Origin: Hysterium pulicare CBS 123377 | Lineage: Eukaryota > Ascomycota > Dothideomycetes > Hysteriales > Hysteriaceae | DNA: 31,728 nt | Assembly: GCA_000467715.1 (NCBI GenBank) | Contig: AJFK01000795.1 | Span: 1-31,728, forward strand | Direction of reading: 5' to 3' | In this document: positions 1 through 10,070 of the stretch, piece by piece | Layout: every line of letters starts with the position of its first letter | How positions within the stretch are numbered: the stretch's first letter is position 1 | Translations under genes and position numbers: made by a program | Notes under the pieces: model-generated | The model's input: only the letters and a program-made list of their open reading frames with translations | Told to the model about the DNA's origin: nothing | Database searches by the model: none

Positions 1-135
1 ATACTACGTCCTCCACTCCATGATACTAAACGTGAAGCCATGGCCGCATTACAGGAAGATGACAGTAGTAACATCCTCTTGATATCCGAGCCGAACGCTA
101 TGTGCAGGCTCTTGAAGTGGACGGCTCCTGGTTAG
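1..135 (+). CDS. possible 3' end of a gene cut by the window edge
   Basis: Frame 1 is open from the first base of the window to a TAG at 133-135, giving 44 residues with mixed, protein-like composition (contains ILLISEPNAMCRLLKW). It could be the last exon of a plus-strand gene lying to the left. No family is recognised. An open stretch this short can arise by chance, so this is only a candidate. Confidence 0.2.
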   Translation: MLRPPLHDTKREAMAALQEDDSSNILLISEPNAMCRLLKWTAPG

Positions 136-465
136 CATATTATTTCAATGTTTGATATCAAAGCAAGCTGAAATAGAGCAGACCAGACACACGGTCATTT
201 CCCCAATAGTGCCCTTCTTCAATCGGCTTCAGAGTTCTTCATAATACCTATTAATTCATGTGTTTCGAATTCATCTGTATTCTGGACAGGTTGTTCCGTT
301 GGTTGCGGTCTTTGAATCATCAAGTCTCAAAGGCATATCACATCAAACCATTCAGTAGTTAGTAGAGAACACCAAATCCATTTTAGTTAGGGATTGTCTT
401 CCGTTGTCTAATAAAAGGAGATTCGTTCAAGGCGAACAAAGCACCTGAACTCCTCATTGTCCATT
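136..465. other. intergenic, nothing recognised
   Basis: This A/T-leaning stretch lies between the left window edge and the 3' end of the RING gene. It has no convincing open frame, repeat or RNA gene. Confidence 0.5.
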
Positions 466-1410
466 CTACAAATCGAGCTCCCCATTCAACAAAGCCTCCC
501 AAACGTCCGAATCAAAAGACGTACCCACGATCTCAATCATTGTGGAGCGGCAATACTCCCAATTCAACATGTACCTCACAACAGCCTCGACAAACGCCAA
601 CCATGTCTTCCTAGTGTGGCCTCCGTTCGCATGTGGTAACTTTCCATCCACTTTCATACACACTTTCAACACTAGGGCCTCGACGTTTTGACAAGCTGCC
701 AGACCGGTATGCTTGCCACCAGAATACAAGATAGCTTTGGAAAGCACCTCCCAGAGCTCATAAAGATCAGAATCTGGCCACTGCGGAGGAGTGAAGACAT
801 ACTCTGGTAATAAAGTCCGCCTATGGATCGTATTCCGCCTCAAGAGAGGGAGCCATTTGAAACGGCGCCGTACGAGCATCATGATATTTCCCAAATCCGT
901 GAGCGCGGCCCTAGTATCTAGGATGAACGATGTTGAGGCAGGCAAATGCATAGTCAGTATCTCGCGGTCTGAGAGCTTTGCAATGCCAACGACGGTATCG
1001 AACTGCTCATCCGATAACTGAAAGACTCGCATAATAACCTCCCGGGATGACTCACGTGGTACATTAGCAGGTACTTCATGCCCCGGGATCTCGATTCTCG
1101 CTCTACAAGCAGGGCAAGTTGAAGCAGTGGAGAGCCAGTTTGCAATACAAAAGGCACAGAAGATGTGGCCGCAAGGAGTTTTCACAGCATTGATCTCGAT
1201 TCTAGATGCTGGGGCTCCCTTGGCGAAGGGGAGTGAGTCTAGCAGGTCGAGGGATGAACGGTCGAAGAACTCGTTGTCGAAGTTGAGGGAGGATCCGAAG
1301 GCCCGGCTGCAGATCATGCAATCGGGATCTGAGGCATTGGGAGTAACTGGTTCGAGGACTAGCTCGAGACCCAGGAAGAAAGGGGTGTGGAGGAAGTCGT
1401 CTGGGAACAT
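466..1410 (-). CDS. RING-finger protein (putative E3 ubiquitin ligase)
   Basis: This is an intronless frame of 314 residues from an ATG at 1410 to a TAG at 466. The N-terminal third holds a C3HC4 RING: C31 and C34 (CMIC), C80-G-H82 (CGHIFC), C85, C88 (FCIANW) and C99, C102 (CPAC). The conserved aromatic/hydrophobic spacing before the last CxxC pair is present. RING domains of this kind bind two zinc ions and usually recruit an E2 ubiquitin-conjugating enzyme. The loop between the second and third ligands is about 45 residues, longer than usual. Residues ~115-314 match no domain I recognise and show no membrane segment. Such single-exon RING proteins are abundant and variable in filamentous ascomycetes. 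The substrate and partners are unknown, and there is no evident link to the metabolic genes to the right. Confidence 0.8.
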   Translation of the reverse strand: MFPDDFLHTPFFLGLELVLEPVTPNASDPDCMICSRAFGSSLNFDNEFFDRSSLDLLDSLPFAKGAPASRIEINAVKTPCGHIFCAFCIANWLSTASTCPACRARIEIPGHEVPANVPRESSREVIMRVFQLSDEQFDTVVGIAKLSDREILTMHLPASTSFILDTRAALTDLGNIMMLVRRRFKWLPLLRRNTIHRRTLLPEYVFTPPQWPDSDLYELWEVLSKAILYSGGKHTGLAACQNVEALVLKVCMKVDGKLPHANGGHTRKTWLAFVEAVVRYMLNWEYCRSTMIEIVGTSFDSDVWEALLNGELDL

Positions 1411-1965
1411 GATGAATGGTCGAACTTACAAAAGACTTCGAAAGGGTGGTGTGTAGTTGAGAGAGAATTGGAAATATATGTAAACTTGGAGATGAGTCTT
1501 CTTTATAGCGGAATGGATTCGAAACATTGTACATGAACAACTCAGCGTTATGAATCTTGACGTGGTTGGATAGATCGCTGAGCTCCTCTCCCATTCAACT
1601 GTTTCACAATGTTGTCTACTACGGGTGTTGCTATACAGAAAAGCTTTTATCGGATCATTAGAAAACAAGCCAAAGAGTACTAGATACTATGCTGCCAAGA
1701 TATGAGTTAGTAGCCCGCTTCCACAGATCCATTCATCCAACCTACGTAATCCTACTCTCCCCTCTAGGAGTAAGATAGATCTTCCTCATATCTATAAACC
1801 AGATCTGAGTATAATGGCATCGTGACCTTGGTCATTGGGATTGTAAAGGCAGTTTCATCTCTGTACCAAGTTTGACCGTGTTGGATAAACCACGATGATC
1901 GTCAAATCAGCCGTCAGACGTATGTTGATGGAGTCTATGCAGCCACTATGGATCGTAGCACCTCA
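1411..1965. other. intergenic region upstream of the RING gene
   Basis: This is 555 bases holding the presumed RING-gene promoter (minus strand) and the 3' flank of the next minus-strand gene. Only short overlapping frames occur here, and none is convincing. Confidence 0.4.
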
Positions 1966-2604
1966 TCACCCCCAACTGTCTTCCGCAGTGTCTCTGTACG
2001 CCGTGACCCCTGGTAATTCCGCGTGCACCTTCCGATTCAACTCATCCCAAACTCGGTCCACCATGGACGACACCAACTCACTGTAGATTTTATCTTTGAC
2101 GCCGGGTCCAAGTAACGCTTCTCTCACAATTGGCCTGAGTTTCGGATATGTCCTCTTCCGCGCCGTGATCTTCCGTTTGAGATTCTCGCAAACGTTGTCG
2201 TCAAATTGTAGCTCGTAATGGGCTTCGAAGAACTCTTCGTAAACGAGTGCGAGTTGACCGGTGTATTTAAGCCCCATTACTACTGTGGGCTGGATGCAAC
2301 GCGGAAGATTCGCCTCCCTACTGAGCTCTTCCCAGCCTTCGGTCTTGACCCATTTCAAGAGCCCTTTCGCAGCCTTTTTGTGGAACATGGGGTTGGGGAC
2401 GGTACGACCAATTAGAGCTTTCTTGACAGGTGGTTGGAGTGCTTCAAGAAGGTCGGCTTCAAGCTCTTTGTTCTGATCGTTTCGAAGGAAGGCATATTCA
2501 GCGCAGTTGTTCGCATAGCGAATGAGGATATAAGCTTCCAGGGCGGTGTTTATTTTGGCTGTCCAAGGTATGTTAAAGCCTTCGAACCTGAAGTCTTGGG
2601 CCAT
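1966..2604 (-). CDS. unrecognised protein, 212 aa
   Basis: The frame ends with TGA at 1966 and is open back to 2745. I chose the ATG at 2604 (protein begins MAQDFRFEGF) because it sits in a good initiation context (A at -3, G at +4). An upstream in-frame ATG at 2640 (MQSQQ) would give 224 residues, and the extreme start at 2745 adds a low-complexity leader that looks like 5' UTR. The protein is soluble, mainly helical in character, charged and Leu/Glu/Lys-rich, with no signal peptide, membrane segment or known motif (segments such as AAKGLLKWVKTEGWEEL and YPKLRPIVREALLG). It is probably a fungal lineage-specific protein. I can assign no function. There is no intron. Confidence 0.55.
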   Translation of the reverse strand: MAQDFRFEGFNIPWTAKINTALEAYILIRYANNCAEYAFLRNDQNKELEADLLEALQPPVKKALIGRTVPNPMFHKKAAKGLLKWVKTEGWEELSREANLPRCIQPTVVMGLKYTGQLALVYEEFFEAHYELQFDDNVCENLKRKITARKRTYPKLRPIVREALLGPGVKDKIYSELVSSMVDRVWDELNRKVHAELPGVTAYRDTAEDSWG

Positions 2605-3033
2605 GTTGGAGGTGATTTTGATGGATTGTTGACTTTGCATTTGAAACGAGGAGAATTTGAGTAAGCTTGGGGTGTAGGGGAATTGGAATGGGGGGTAGAA
2701 AATAAGCCCAGAATGCGAGGTTGTGAAATACAACACATTCACCATAGAGACGGCAGAATCGGTAACCCTAACCTAATCACTTAGCTCGATGGACTCAGTA
2801 GAACTTCGGCGGCAAGCTTGGCGTGTGATTAGTGAGTTATGTGACTCTTCCGTCCCAAGAATGAACACATTCAGATTCAGTGCCATCAGCATAGAGTCAG
2901 ATATCCCCCTCAGCACATCAATTTACAACTTCTTTTATCTCTTCTGAATTCTGTTTGGAGGTCAATTGAAAGTAAGGATATCTTTCCACGGCACCGTATT
3001 ACCGGTTTGACTCCTAAACTAAGATTGAAAGCC

Positions 3034-3891
3034 ATGAGTCTCCTCTCAACTCAGCCAATCTATGGAAAAGGCCGGATCCATCTGATTCGACAAAAGATAG
3101 AAGCTGGTTCAGAGTATTGTAACCGCGTTCTACGGGCGCTCTTCAGATCTCGACATCCTAAAAGCCAGCCGACTGCATCAACCGCCATTCCTCAAAAGAC
3201 TAGTTCGGACTCAACCACCGGGGAGGCGGTTGATGGAGAGCCATGCTCAGACCTTCATCCTGACATCGAACTCTTTGTATTGTTGCTCCGGAATTCACAG
3301 CTGTTCGTTTTCGACTTCGACGTAGGCTTTCGGCACCCGATGAATAGGGACTGGCTTAAGAATTTCGAAATGGAGCAACAAGTTTTGACCACATACTCGC
3401 CGGCCCAGCTTGGATTGACAAAGGCGTATTATGACTGGCTTATTGGCAAAGTGGAGCGGAGGCACCGCATCGTGAATGGGTTCCACGTGAGGGCGATGTC
3501 GACCGCTGGTGGTATCCCAAACAACCTACATCTTCAATATTTATCCCCTATATGACTGAACACAATCCGGATAACCCAGCAAAATGTACTATTTGTCACT
3601 GATCGACTTTGCGTACGTTTTCTCGCAAGCGGAGCTGCGACAGGGAGTTTCCAGGGCGGGGAGACTTGTTGAAAGCTAACAGGAATGCTATGGTACTTGA
3701 GCGTGGTTGAGAAGACTGATGTCAAATCAAGTTTCTGCATTTATCCCGAACCACTGGAGTGCTACCGGATGGAACTTGCTTTAGAAGGAGAACAAGATCA
3801 AATCACAAACATTTGCATTGACGGCTTGGATTTGGGTGAATCTGTTGCGGCTCGGTCAGGGAATACAAACTTGGAGTTCCATAGGGTGTGA
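3034..3891 (+). CDS. unrecognised protein, tentative three-exon model
   Basis: The first exon opens at ATG 3034 (MSLLSTQPIY) and is clearly protein-like (e.g. LHPDIELFVLLLRN, RDWLKNFEMEQQV). A contiguous reading stops at 3555. A donor GTGAGG at 3487 and acceptor CAG ending at 3579 keep the frame. A second donor GTACGT at 3613 and acceptor AAG ending at 3675 then join to a third exon beginning LTGMLWYLSVV and ending with TGA at 3889-3891. Exons would be 3034-3486, 3580-3612 and 3676-3891, 233 residues. The splice choices are my inference, and the simpler alternative is a 173-residue single-exon gene ending at 3555. No domain is recognised. It is transcribed away from the 1966-2604 gene. Confidence 0.4.
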
Positions 3892-5142
3892 GGAGTGGAG
3901 AGGCAGTCGCGTTAGCAAATAATACCCAACGGTTTGAGATACATGAGGAGGATAGGTATTTTCACCGTCGCAGCCCAGAAGGTTTGGAACCAGAAACCAG
4001 CACAATGGGACAAATTCCAAGCTGTGATGAGGTTGTGAACGATCCTGGTGTGTATTTGTATGTTTGTAGATGACGTGCGCATATTTCTTGCTCTTCTCAT
4101 GGCTGCGTCAGGAGAGCTTGCGCTAAGACCTTCTCACAGCGTCGTTCGCGTTGTCTCCCCAACTTTTTAACAAACACCTCACTTACCCCCACAAGAAGTT
4201 CGTTTGCATCTAACCAACGCTCTTATATCGCCATTCTTCTGCAAGCTGGCCGGCCATTTTCCCTTGTTCTAGAATCAGATTTGCAGCGGCGCACTAGCAG
4301 CCAACTATGCTCCATATCCGGTAGAGAGCAGAGTCCAATGCAGCTCAGGTTGTTTCTCTGCTCAAGCTGCTTCTATTTCCGGTTGCAACATATATCTTTT
4401 CGAACCCTTTGCCTTAGCAATGAGGAAAAATAAAAGGTCTTCCACCATCACGCCTCCTCGTTGGTACGTCAGAGGGAGCACGTGGTGCAACTCAATTGAG
4501 TCTCTTCGACGCCAACTCTAGCCAGGCGAAGCAGAGCCAGCACAAAGAATCTGCTAATACAAGAAGATGCTTCAAGCCGACTTATGGGGATGATGGAGGT
4601 TTCGAGATCAATATCACCTCTCGTCGGTATAGCCGCAAGCCAACCAATCTTCCTCTCGCTAACAGCGACATCCTCGTGATGGCCACCAACAAGCAAGGCT
4701 TCGACCAGGACCGCATTTCTCGCTGAGGCTTCAACATCTTGCATCGGAAAAGTTCCGTGCAAGTTCGCATTGCATATATGCGACACCCATGATCCCTCCC
4801 GGGCTTCACAACTGGCTTGCTGACCGATTCAGTAGTAACGCCTTTAGCGAGCTTGCAAAAGCGTGACACCCGGGGGAACCATCCATATTGGAATAACATC
4901 ATCTCTTGCTTCCTTCCATCGACCATGAGCCTCATTGCAGTTGATTAACGCCCGTTTCGAACCGCTCGATACGACCGCGCTCGCAACGAAGAGGCTTGAT
5001 GACCGAACCGGGGAAATTATAGTACGACTCTCTCAACAGGTTGAGAACACCACGTCGTTGGTGTTCACTAATCAAAATAGCTGATACAAAACCATACCAA
5101 AGGACTGAGTCGATCTAACAAGGCAGAGATCATCTTGGGACC
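3892..5142. other. gene-poor stretch
   Basis: Only short frames are seen on either strand. The longest, on the minus strand between about 4469 and 4935, reads reasonably in two different frames (e.g. ARNAVLVEALLVGG). It lacks a family match or a consistent splice solution, so I do not call it a gene. Confidence 0.35.
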
Positions 5143-5483
5143 ATGGATGCCGAAGCCGCCAGGATAGCGCAAGAATCAGATGATCCTGCCCTGCTGTTGA
5201 AGAACATAGCTGACCTGATGAACAGGATCCTCTATAGATATCGTTTCTAACTCGCCCTCATGAAAGCGATGTTGTCGAATACCGAAGCTCGATCCACGCG
5301 GATGAATTCGTAATCGAAGTTGTAAGGCTGCCTTCTCCAGTATGGGAATTACTAGAAGTCTTCTTTGCGCCCCAATTCGACCGAGTTGTCAGTCTCGCGG
5401 CAAAACGCAAATACCCCTCTGCATCCAGGCTTCTGTATACAAGGCGGTCTGGATTACTTTCCCCGTCATGTCCGAACTCTTGA
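5143..5483 (+). pseudogene. possible broken small gene, family unknown
   Basis: An ATG at 5143 in good context (ACC before, G after) opens a 35-codon reading beginning MDAEAARIAQESDDPALLLK, which stops at 5248. Overlapping it in another frame, from about 5238 to a TGA at 5481, is an 81-codon open stretch without an ATG. It has strongly protein-like content (ADEFVIEVVRLPSPVW, ELLEVFFAPQFDRVV). No intron long enough to splice the two frames is visible, so a frameshift in a once-continuous ~115-residue reading is the simplest explanation. No family is recognised. It may also be chance. Confidence 0.25.
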
Positions 5484-6397
5484 CCTAAAGCACTAGGTAC
5501 AATGGCCATAGTATGATAAACGATGGGTTACTTTGTAGCAAATAAGAGAAGGAGAGAAGGAGATAAAGATATAAAGGAGACAAGTAAACTCATCGATTGT
5601 GCGCTAGGACATCATTGAAGGCATGCAGAGACAGGGTATTGGAGATGACGGCTATACACATAGACACCCTTTGGTGAAATATTTGTTTTACCCCTTTCTT
5701 TTGTGTTTTTCTCTAGTATGATGAATCTTTCATGCATCAACGCCAATTTAAGTTCATTCCGATAGGGTGGGCAGTGAAATGGCGCAAAGGAAAGCTCTGC
5801 CTGATTCAGCCTCAATTATCATCATACATTAGTACTGTCGAGTTTAACCTGCTTGATACTAACGTCTTACAGTTTGGGCTGGGTTCCACCCGCATTACGT
5901 TGGAGATGCCCTAACAAGATCATTCTCGGCCTTCCCGGGCAAGCATGTCGTTGTTCAATATCTTTCGGGATGGTTGGCTTGTTTCAAATCTTTGAAAAGG
6001 TGGGTTGATCTTTCAATCCACTCAGTGATGACCGACTTCCTCCTCGAGGAAGTTACGTGTAAAAGGCTCTGAGGCGACCCGATTGGGGTTAAAAAACCCG
6101 GGCGTTTCTGAGGGAGGCTCAGCCTTCGGATGGTCGTCTTGTGTGTTATCGCCATCTATGATGGACAAAAGAATTACATTAGAGGGACCTCGTTTCCGTT
6201 CCGGGAGCTGGGGTTATGGGAATTCGTGAGCTGACGTTTCGTAGAAGACCCATATCTTTAGTGGAATCCATCGAGCGAGGAAACTTCAGCAGGACTCGAC
6301 AAGGTGAGCTACATTCTCCGACTCCTTCCAGGCATCTCTTTATACGTCCAATGATGAGGGTTCCGTGATATCACCGCCGCATAAACCAAGCTAACAA

Positions 6398-6543
6398 AAG
6401 GGGTGTGTTCAGCAGCGGAGCTTATCCCTGGGCCATGGCAGATGCTCAGCTCATCCGCATGATAAGTCATGGCGCATGCCTGGGGCTCTCTTCGAATGAC
6501 AGGACTTGTTTCCCACGTGTGGTAGGAAAACGTATGCTGACTT
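6398..6543 (+). repeat. diverged direct repeat, copy A
   Basis: This segment begins AAGGGGTGT, continues with GCGGAGC and ATGGCAGA, and ends CGTATGCTGACTT. Copy B at 6687-6829 has the same landmarks in the same order and nearly the same length (146 against 143 bases), but is strongly diverged in between. Weaker similarity extends about 50 bases to the left of both copies. The reading through copy A (GVFSSGAYPWAMADAQ ... VGKRMLT) and that through copy B (GVSRSPSSDRG ... VGRRVLT) share their ends, so the unit may once have encoded protein. Confidence 0.35.
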
Positions 6544-6686
6544 GTTGCAGGAGACCACTACCTTACTAAAAGGCATTGAGAAACGAGATATCAACAGGGC
6601 TTCAATTGTTAGTTAGTTTTCCAATTCACCAGTGCACATCTTCCTAGGTCGGTGATGGCTGAGGTTTCTGCAGCCTCATACAATAC

Positions 6687-6829
6687 AAGGGGTGTTTCGC
6701 GGAGCCCCTCCTCGGATCGTGGCAGACAATCGATTCACCCTGGTGAAGATATTGTTTACAGCTGCAGCCCCTCGAAGAGTATACAGAGCTTTGCGTTAGG
6801 CCCTTGCGTTGGGAGGCGTGTGCTGACTT
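6687..6829 (+). repeat. diverged direct repeat, copy B
   Basis: This is the second copy of the segment described at 6398-6543, offset by 289 bases. Shared landmarks are AAGGGGTGT, GCGGAGC, GTGGCAGA and GCGTGTGCTGACTT. An ATG-initiated frame of 76 codons at 6652-6882 runs through it (MMAEVSAASYNTRGVS...), with no domain recognised. Confidence 0.35.
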
Positions 6830-8446
6830 TTTTATCGGCTTCTATGCAGTCAACAGAACGCCCGTCTCAAATGCGACCATGAGCGATTTGGCGAAGGCAT
6901 GACTGATCTCGCCTTCAGCTTCAGCTTTCGATCTGATTATTGAAATGTCTTCGTCTTAGTTGTGGTGGTGTATTGAGCTTTATGCGACGTCGCGTGGAGT
7001 TGAGAGGCTGAGATGCCGGGGCTAGAAAAGTAGGAAGCGAGGATGGCGTCGCGCACCCTCGTCCAGCAGCACCTCCGCTTTGTACTCCATCACCACTCAT
7101 CGCATTCTATCCTCAGTCTCCTCGTTGTAATGGATCACAGATCCTTATCCGATAAAACAGTGCAAAAGCATCATGCTCATAAGGCATGCTATCGCCTTAT
7201 AGCTAATAACCGTATCACTACTTGAGGGTGCTGTGGTCGGTCGCAAAGGAGCAGGTTTTCGAGGATGCGGACGAAGGTAGGGTCGAACGCCTGGCGCACT
7301 AGCTAAACGGCTACCTGTATTCTTTTCACTTCTGTAGAGGCGAAAACGTTCAAGAAAGCTGGGTGGAAATGCGCGAGTAGATGGGTCGAAGAATTGAGGT
7401 TCTCAAGTTCACAGCCAAGGGCAACTCGACATGGCATTCAAGTCACAGGTATTTCACACAAAACATCAGGTTTGAATCACGCTTATGAATATATACTCAT
7501 TTATTCCAGACACTGGGTAGGCCATCCTATAATACGAGTGCCGTCAAGAAATTGCTGCAGCGACAGTGGTTTAACAATCACGAAAGGTCTGCATGCTAGA
7601 TCGGCGTGCCCAGTCGAGTGTAACTCGAAGGTAAACGCAGATTACGAGCCGTTTCAGTCCCCGCTCCAGCATTCGCATATTGTCCCGACAATGGCTTGAA
7701 GAGAAAGAGCCCTCAGAATCTCGCATTGACCCAGTCCGCTCCTTGCAGCTTGCATCCGGCTTCGGATGGGGTATTGGATGCTTGGGAACACTATATCATC
7801 GCAGTGCAATTTGGCTTAAAAAGGGCCCAGAGAAGCTGAAAGGCTACAGAGGAAGCATAGTAGAATGACTCTCTAGCGAAGATACGGCTGCAATATCGAC
7901 AGTGCATGAGTCCTTGTCGGCTACGAAACTATTTACGAGTAGTTAGAAGGTGTAGACAGGACTCCCTACCAGCAAAATTCATATTATCCAACAGTGACAC
8001 TGGATAGTACAGACGTATCCAGGCTCTTTCTTTAGAGAATTTTTCGATCCTATTCCTGCAATCATGTTCGGCTACGCATGTCAGACATGTTCGGTGGTGA
8101 AGGCCGTGCCACATTATGCGGAGGAGGCGTAATAGTCCCTCCACCTGCAGCTTCGGGTCTAACACCGATCACCGTGATACGGGACATAAAGCCCCACTCC
8201 GATAGCGACCTGCGAATATCACTAACTCCTGGTGGCGGTGTACAGTAGGGATGGAGAAGAGGATTCCCGCAGCCAGAGGGCTAGATCAGTTGAGTATCCT
8301 TCAGCGATCCTTGAAGTATATTAATTATGATCACACAGGGACCAACCAGGTGATGACCCCTGCCGCATGACCAGTTCGGAATCAGACTAAAAAAGTGACG
8401 GACGTGATAGTGCGGCACAGTAAAGGCATTGGCCTTCACAGGATTT

Positions 8447-8517
8447 CATGCAGATCGTACGGGAATTCCTTTTGATGTCGTCTGCATGCACTGATTATAT
8501 GGTGCTTAACATGCAGA
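8447..8517. promoter_or_regulatory. triple CATGCAGA motif upstream of the O-methyltransferase
   Basis: CATGCAGA occurs at 8447-8454 and 8510-8517, and its reverse complement TCTGCATG at 8481-8488. That makes three copies in 71 bases, 149-219 bases upstream of the OMT start codon. The last two form an 8-base inverted repeat with a 21-base spacer. I saw only two other copies in the whole window (near 5622 and 7588). This pattern suits a transcription-factor binding site, but the factor is unknown. Confidence 0.35.
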
Positions 8518-8665
8518 TGCACTGAGATGCTCAAGTGAGTCAAGCGTTGATGCCGTCGCCTTCTAACTACCATAAAAGAAACCTCGAATCAATCCTCCCT
8601 GTGTTAATACCAGAGTTTTGAACTCTCTCAATCCTTTATACAACACTAGGGAGGACTCATCCACT

Positions 8666-10070
8666 ATGACAACTTCTGAACTGACGAAAGACTTGCTCGA
8701 GTTAGCGAACTCGCCCCCTACTGACTTGAGCAACGATGAGAGGCAAGCCTTCATGATGGCATGTGAAAAAGCAAAACTGGCATTGGAGAATCCATTAGAA
8801 GCTACCGTTCGTTTCATGTTTGGTGCAAGTAACCATCTTCCTCGATGGATTTACAATTAATTCATACCTTTCTAAGAGTGTACTGACTGAAGTACAGGCT
8901 TTTGAGAGTGTAGCGCTCCGCCTCGGTGTCGACATGAAGCTAATCGATCTGGGGATAGCCTCTCAAGGCCCAATTACGGCCGATCAACTTGCTACGGGAT
9001 CAGGCGCGGACATTGTACTTATCAGTGAGTTTTGATCGTCGTTGCAAGTTAGGCTTCCGGAAGAGAACTAATTGCATCGAGTTCGCATTATGAGAATGTT
9101 GGTGGCTATGGCGCTCTTCAAGGAGGTTCGCCACCATACATACGTTGCGCACCCATTGGCAGGAGCGTTTGCCACTGGCTCTCCCCTGAGAGAAGCAGTC
9201 ATCCACATGTAAGTTTCATACTATTCTGACGAGATCCAACGCGAATTCTAAATAGATGTTACTAACTCTTCTCACAATAGAGCTTCTCAGCTTCCTCCAG
9301 TCACGTTCTTACCAGAGTACTTCGAGAAAAAGGGATATAACAATCCCACAGATGCTGGCGATGGCCCGTTTCAATTTACTTATCAAAGCAACAAGCACTT
9401 TTTTGATTGGTTGAACACAAAACCTAGAATTCAAAGTGCATTCAACACCACCATGCGCATCCAACGCATGGACCGAGGAGATGAATGGTTCGACTTTTAT
9501 CCCGTCAAAGAGAAGCTCCAATCACAAGCTTCTCCTGACATCCTTTTGGTCGATATCGGCGGCAATGTTGGGCACGATCTCATTAACTTCCAAAAGAAGT
9601 TCCCAGAATTGTCCGGAAAGCTCATCTTCGAAGACCTCCCTTTTATTGTCGACACAGCTAAGGATCTACCCAAAGGGATTGAAGAAATCGGCCACAACTT
9701 CTTCCAACCGCAACCACCGACAGTTCAGAATGCGAAAGCATACTACCTCCGGAACGTGCTTCACGACTGGCCTGACAAGCAGGCAAGGATCATCCTCGAG
9801 AACATTGGGAAGGTCATGACAAAGGACTCAATTCTCTTGATTAATGAGAACGCGCTGCCTGATGACAACGTAGCGCTCTATCAAGCGGAGCTAGACCTCA
9901 TTATGATGGGGATATTCGCTTCGCTGGATCGTACTGCGGGACAATTTGAGGAGCTTTTAGACTCGACTGGGTTCAAGTTGGTCAAGGTTTGGAAGCCGAA
10001 GAATTATGGCCCAGGGTCAGGGACACTTTTTGAAGCGGTGTTGAAGGAGACATCATCTTTCCAAATCTAG
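8666..10070 (+). CDS. SAM-dependent O-methyltransferase (fungal class II OMT)
   Basis: Four exons give 400 residues: 8666-8824, 8898-9024, 9082-9208 and 9281-10070. Introns 2 and 3 are ordinary GT-AG with GTGAGT and GTAAGT donors. Intron 1 fits best as GC-AG (GCAAGT donor at 8825, CAG acceptor at 8897). A GT-AG alternative (8829-8892) adds three residues at the junction. Residues ~60-140 form the winged-helix dimerisation part (ITADQLATGSGAD, RIMRMLVAMALFKEV). The Rossmann part has the SAM loop VDIGGNVGHD at 228-237 and the catalytic-base motif NVLHDW with H299. The family transfers methyl from S-adenosylmethionine to phenolic hydroxyls and often tailors polyketides. Length and motif order are normal for an active enzyme. 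It has its own long upstream region carrying the CATGCAGA group. Confidence 0.9.

Larger units (their letters stand above)
5484..8665. other. long gene-poor region upstream of the O-methyltransferase
   Basis: About 3.2 kb without a supportable gene. It contains two diverged ~145 bp direct copies (listed separately), a short hairpin (ATAAGGC at 7179-7185 against GCCTTAT at 7194-7200) and, near its right end, a group of CATGCAGA motifs. Frames of 60-100 codons occur but none has a recognisable domain, and they overlap one another in different frames. Confidence 0.4.

Noticed and set aside
2762-2778. Telomere-like TAACCCTAACCTAA
   Set aside because: Only about two imperfect units, which can occur by chance. 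Not evidence of a telomere or fusion point.
4469-4935. Overlapping minus-strand frames of 105 and 117 codons
   Set aside because: They conflict in phase, lack a convincing start or splice solution and match no family I recognise.
7929-8165. Minus-strand 78-codon frame and a plus-strand CxxC run resembling a Zn2Cys6 start
   Set aside because: The remaining cysteines and basic linker of a Zn2Cys6 domain are missing, and the frame is short.
9436-9819. 127-codon frame inside the OMT
   Set aside because: Out-of-phase shadow of the OMT last exon, which carries the SAM motifs.
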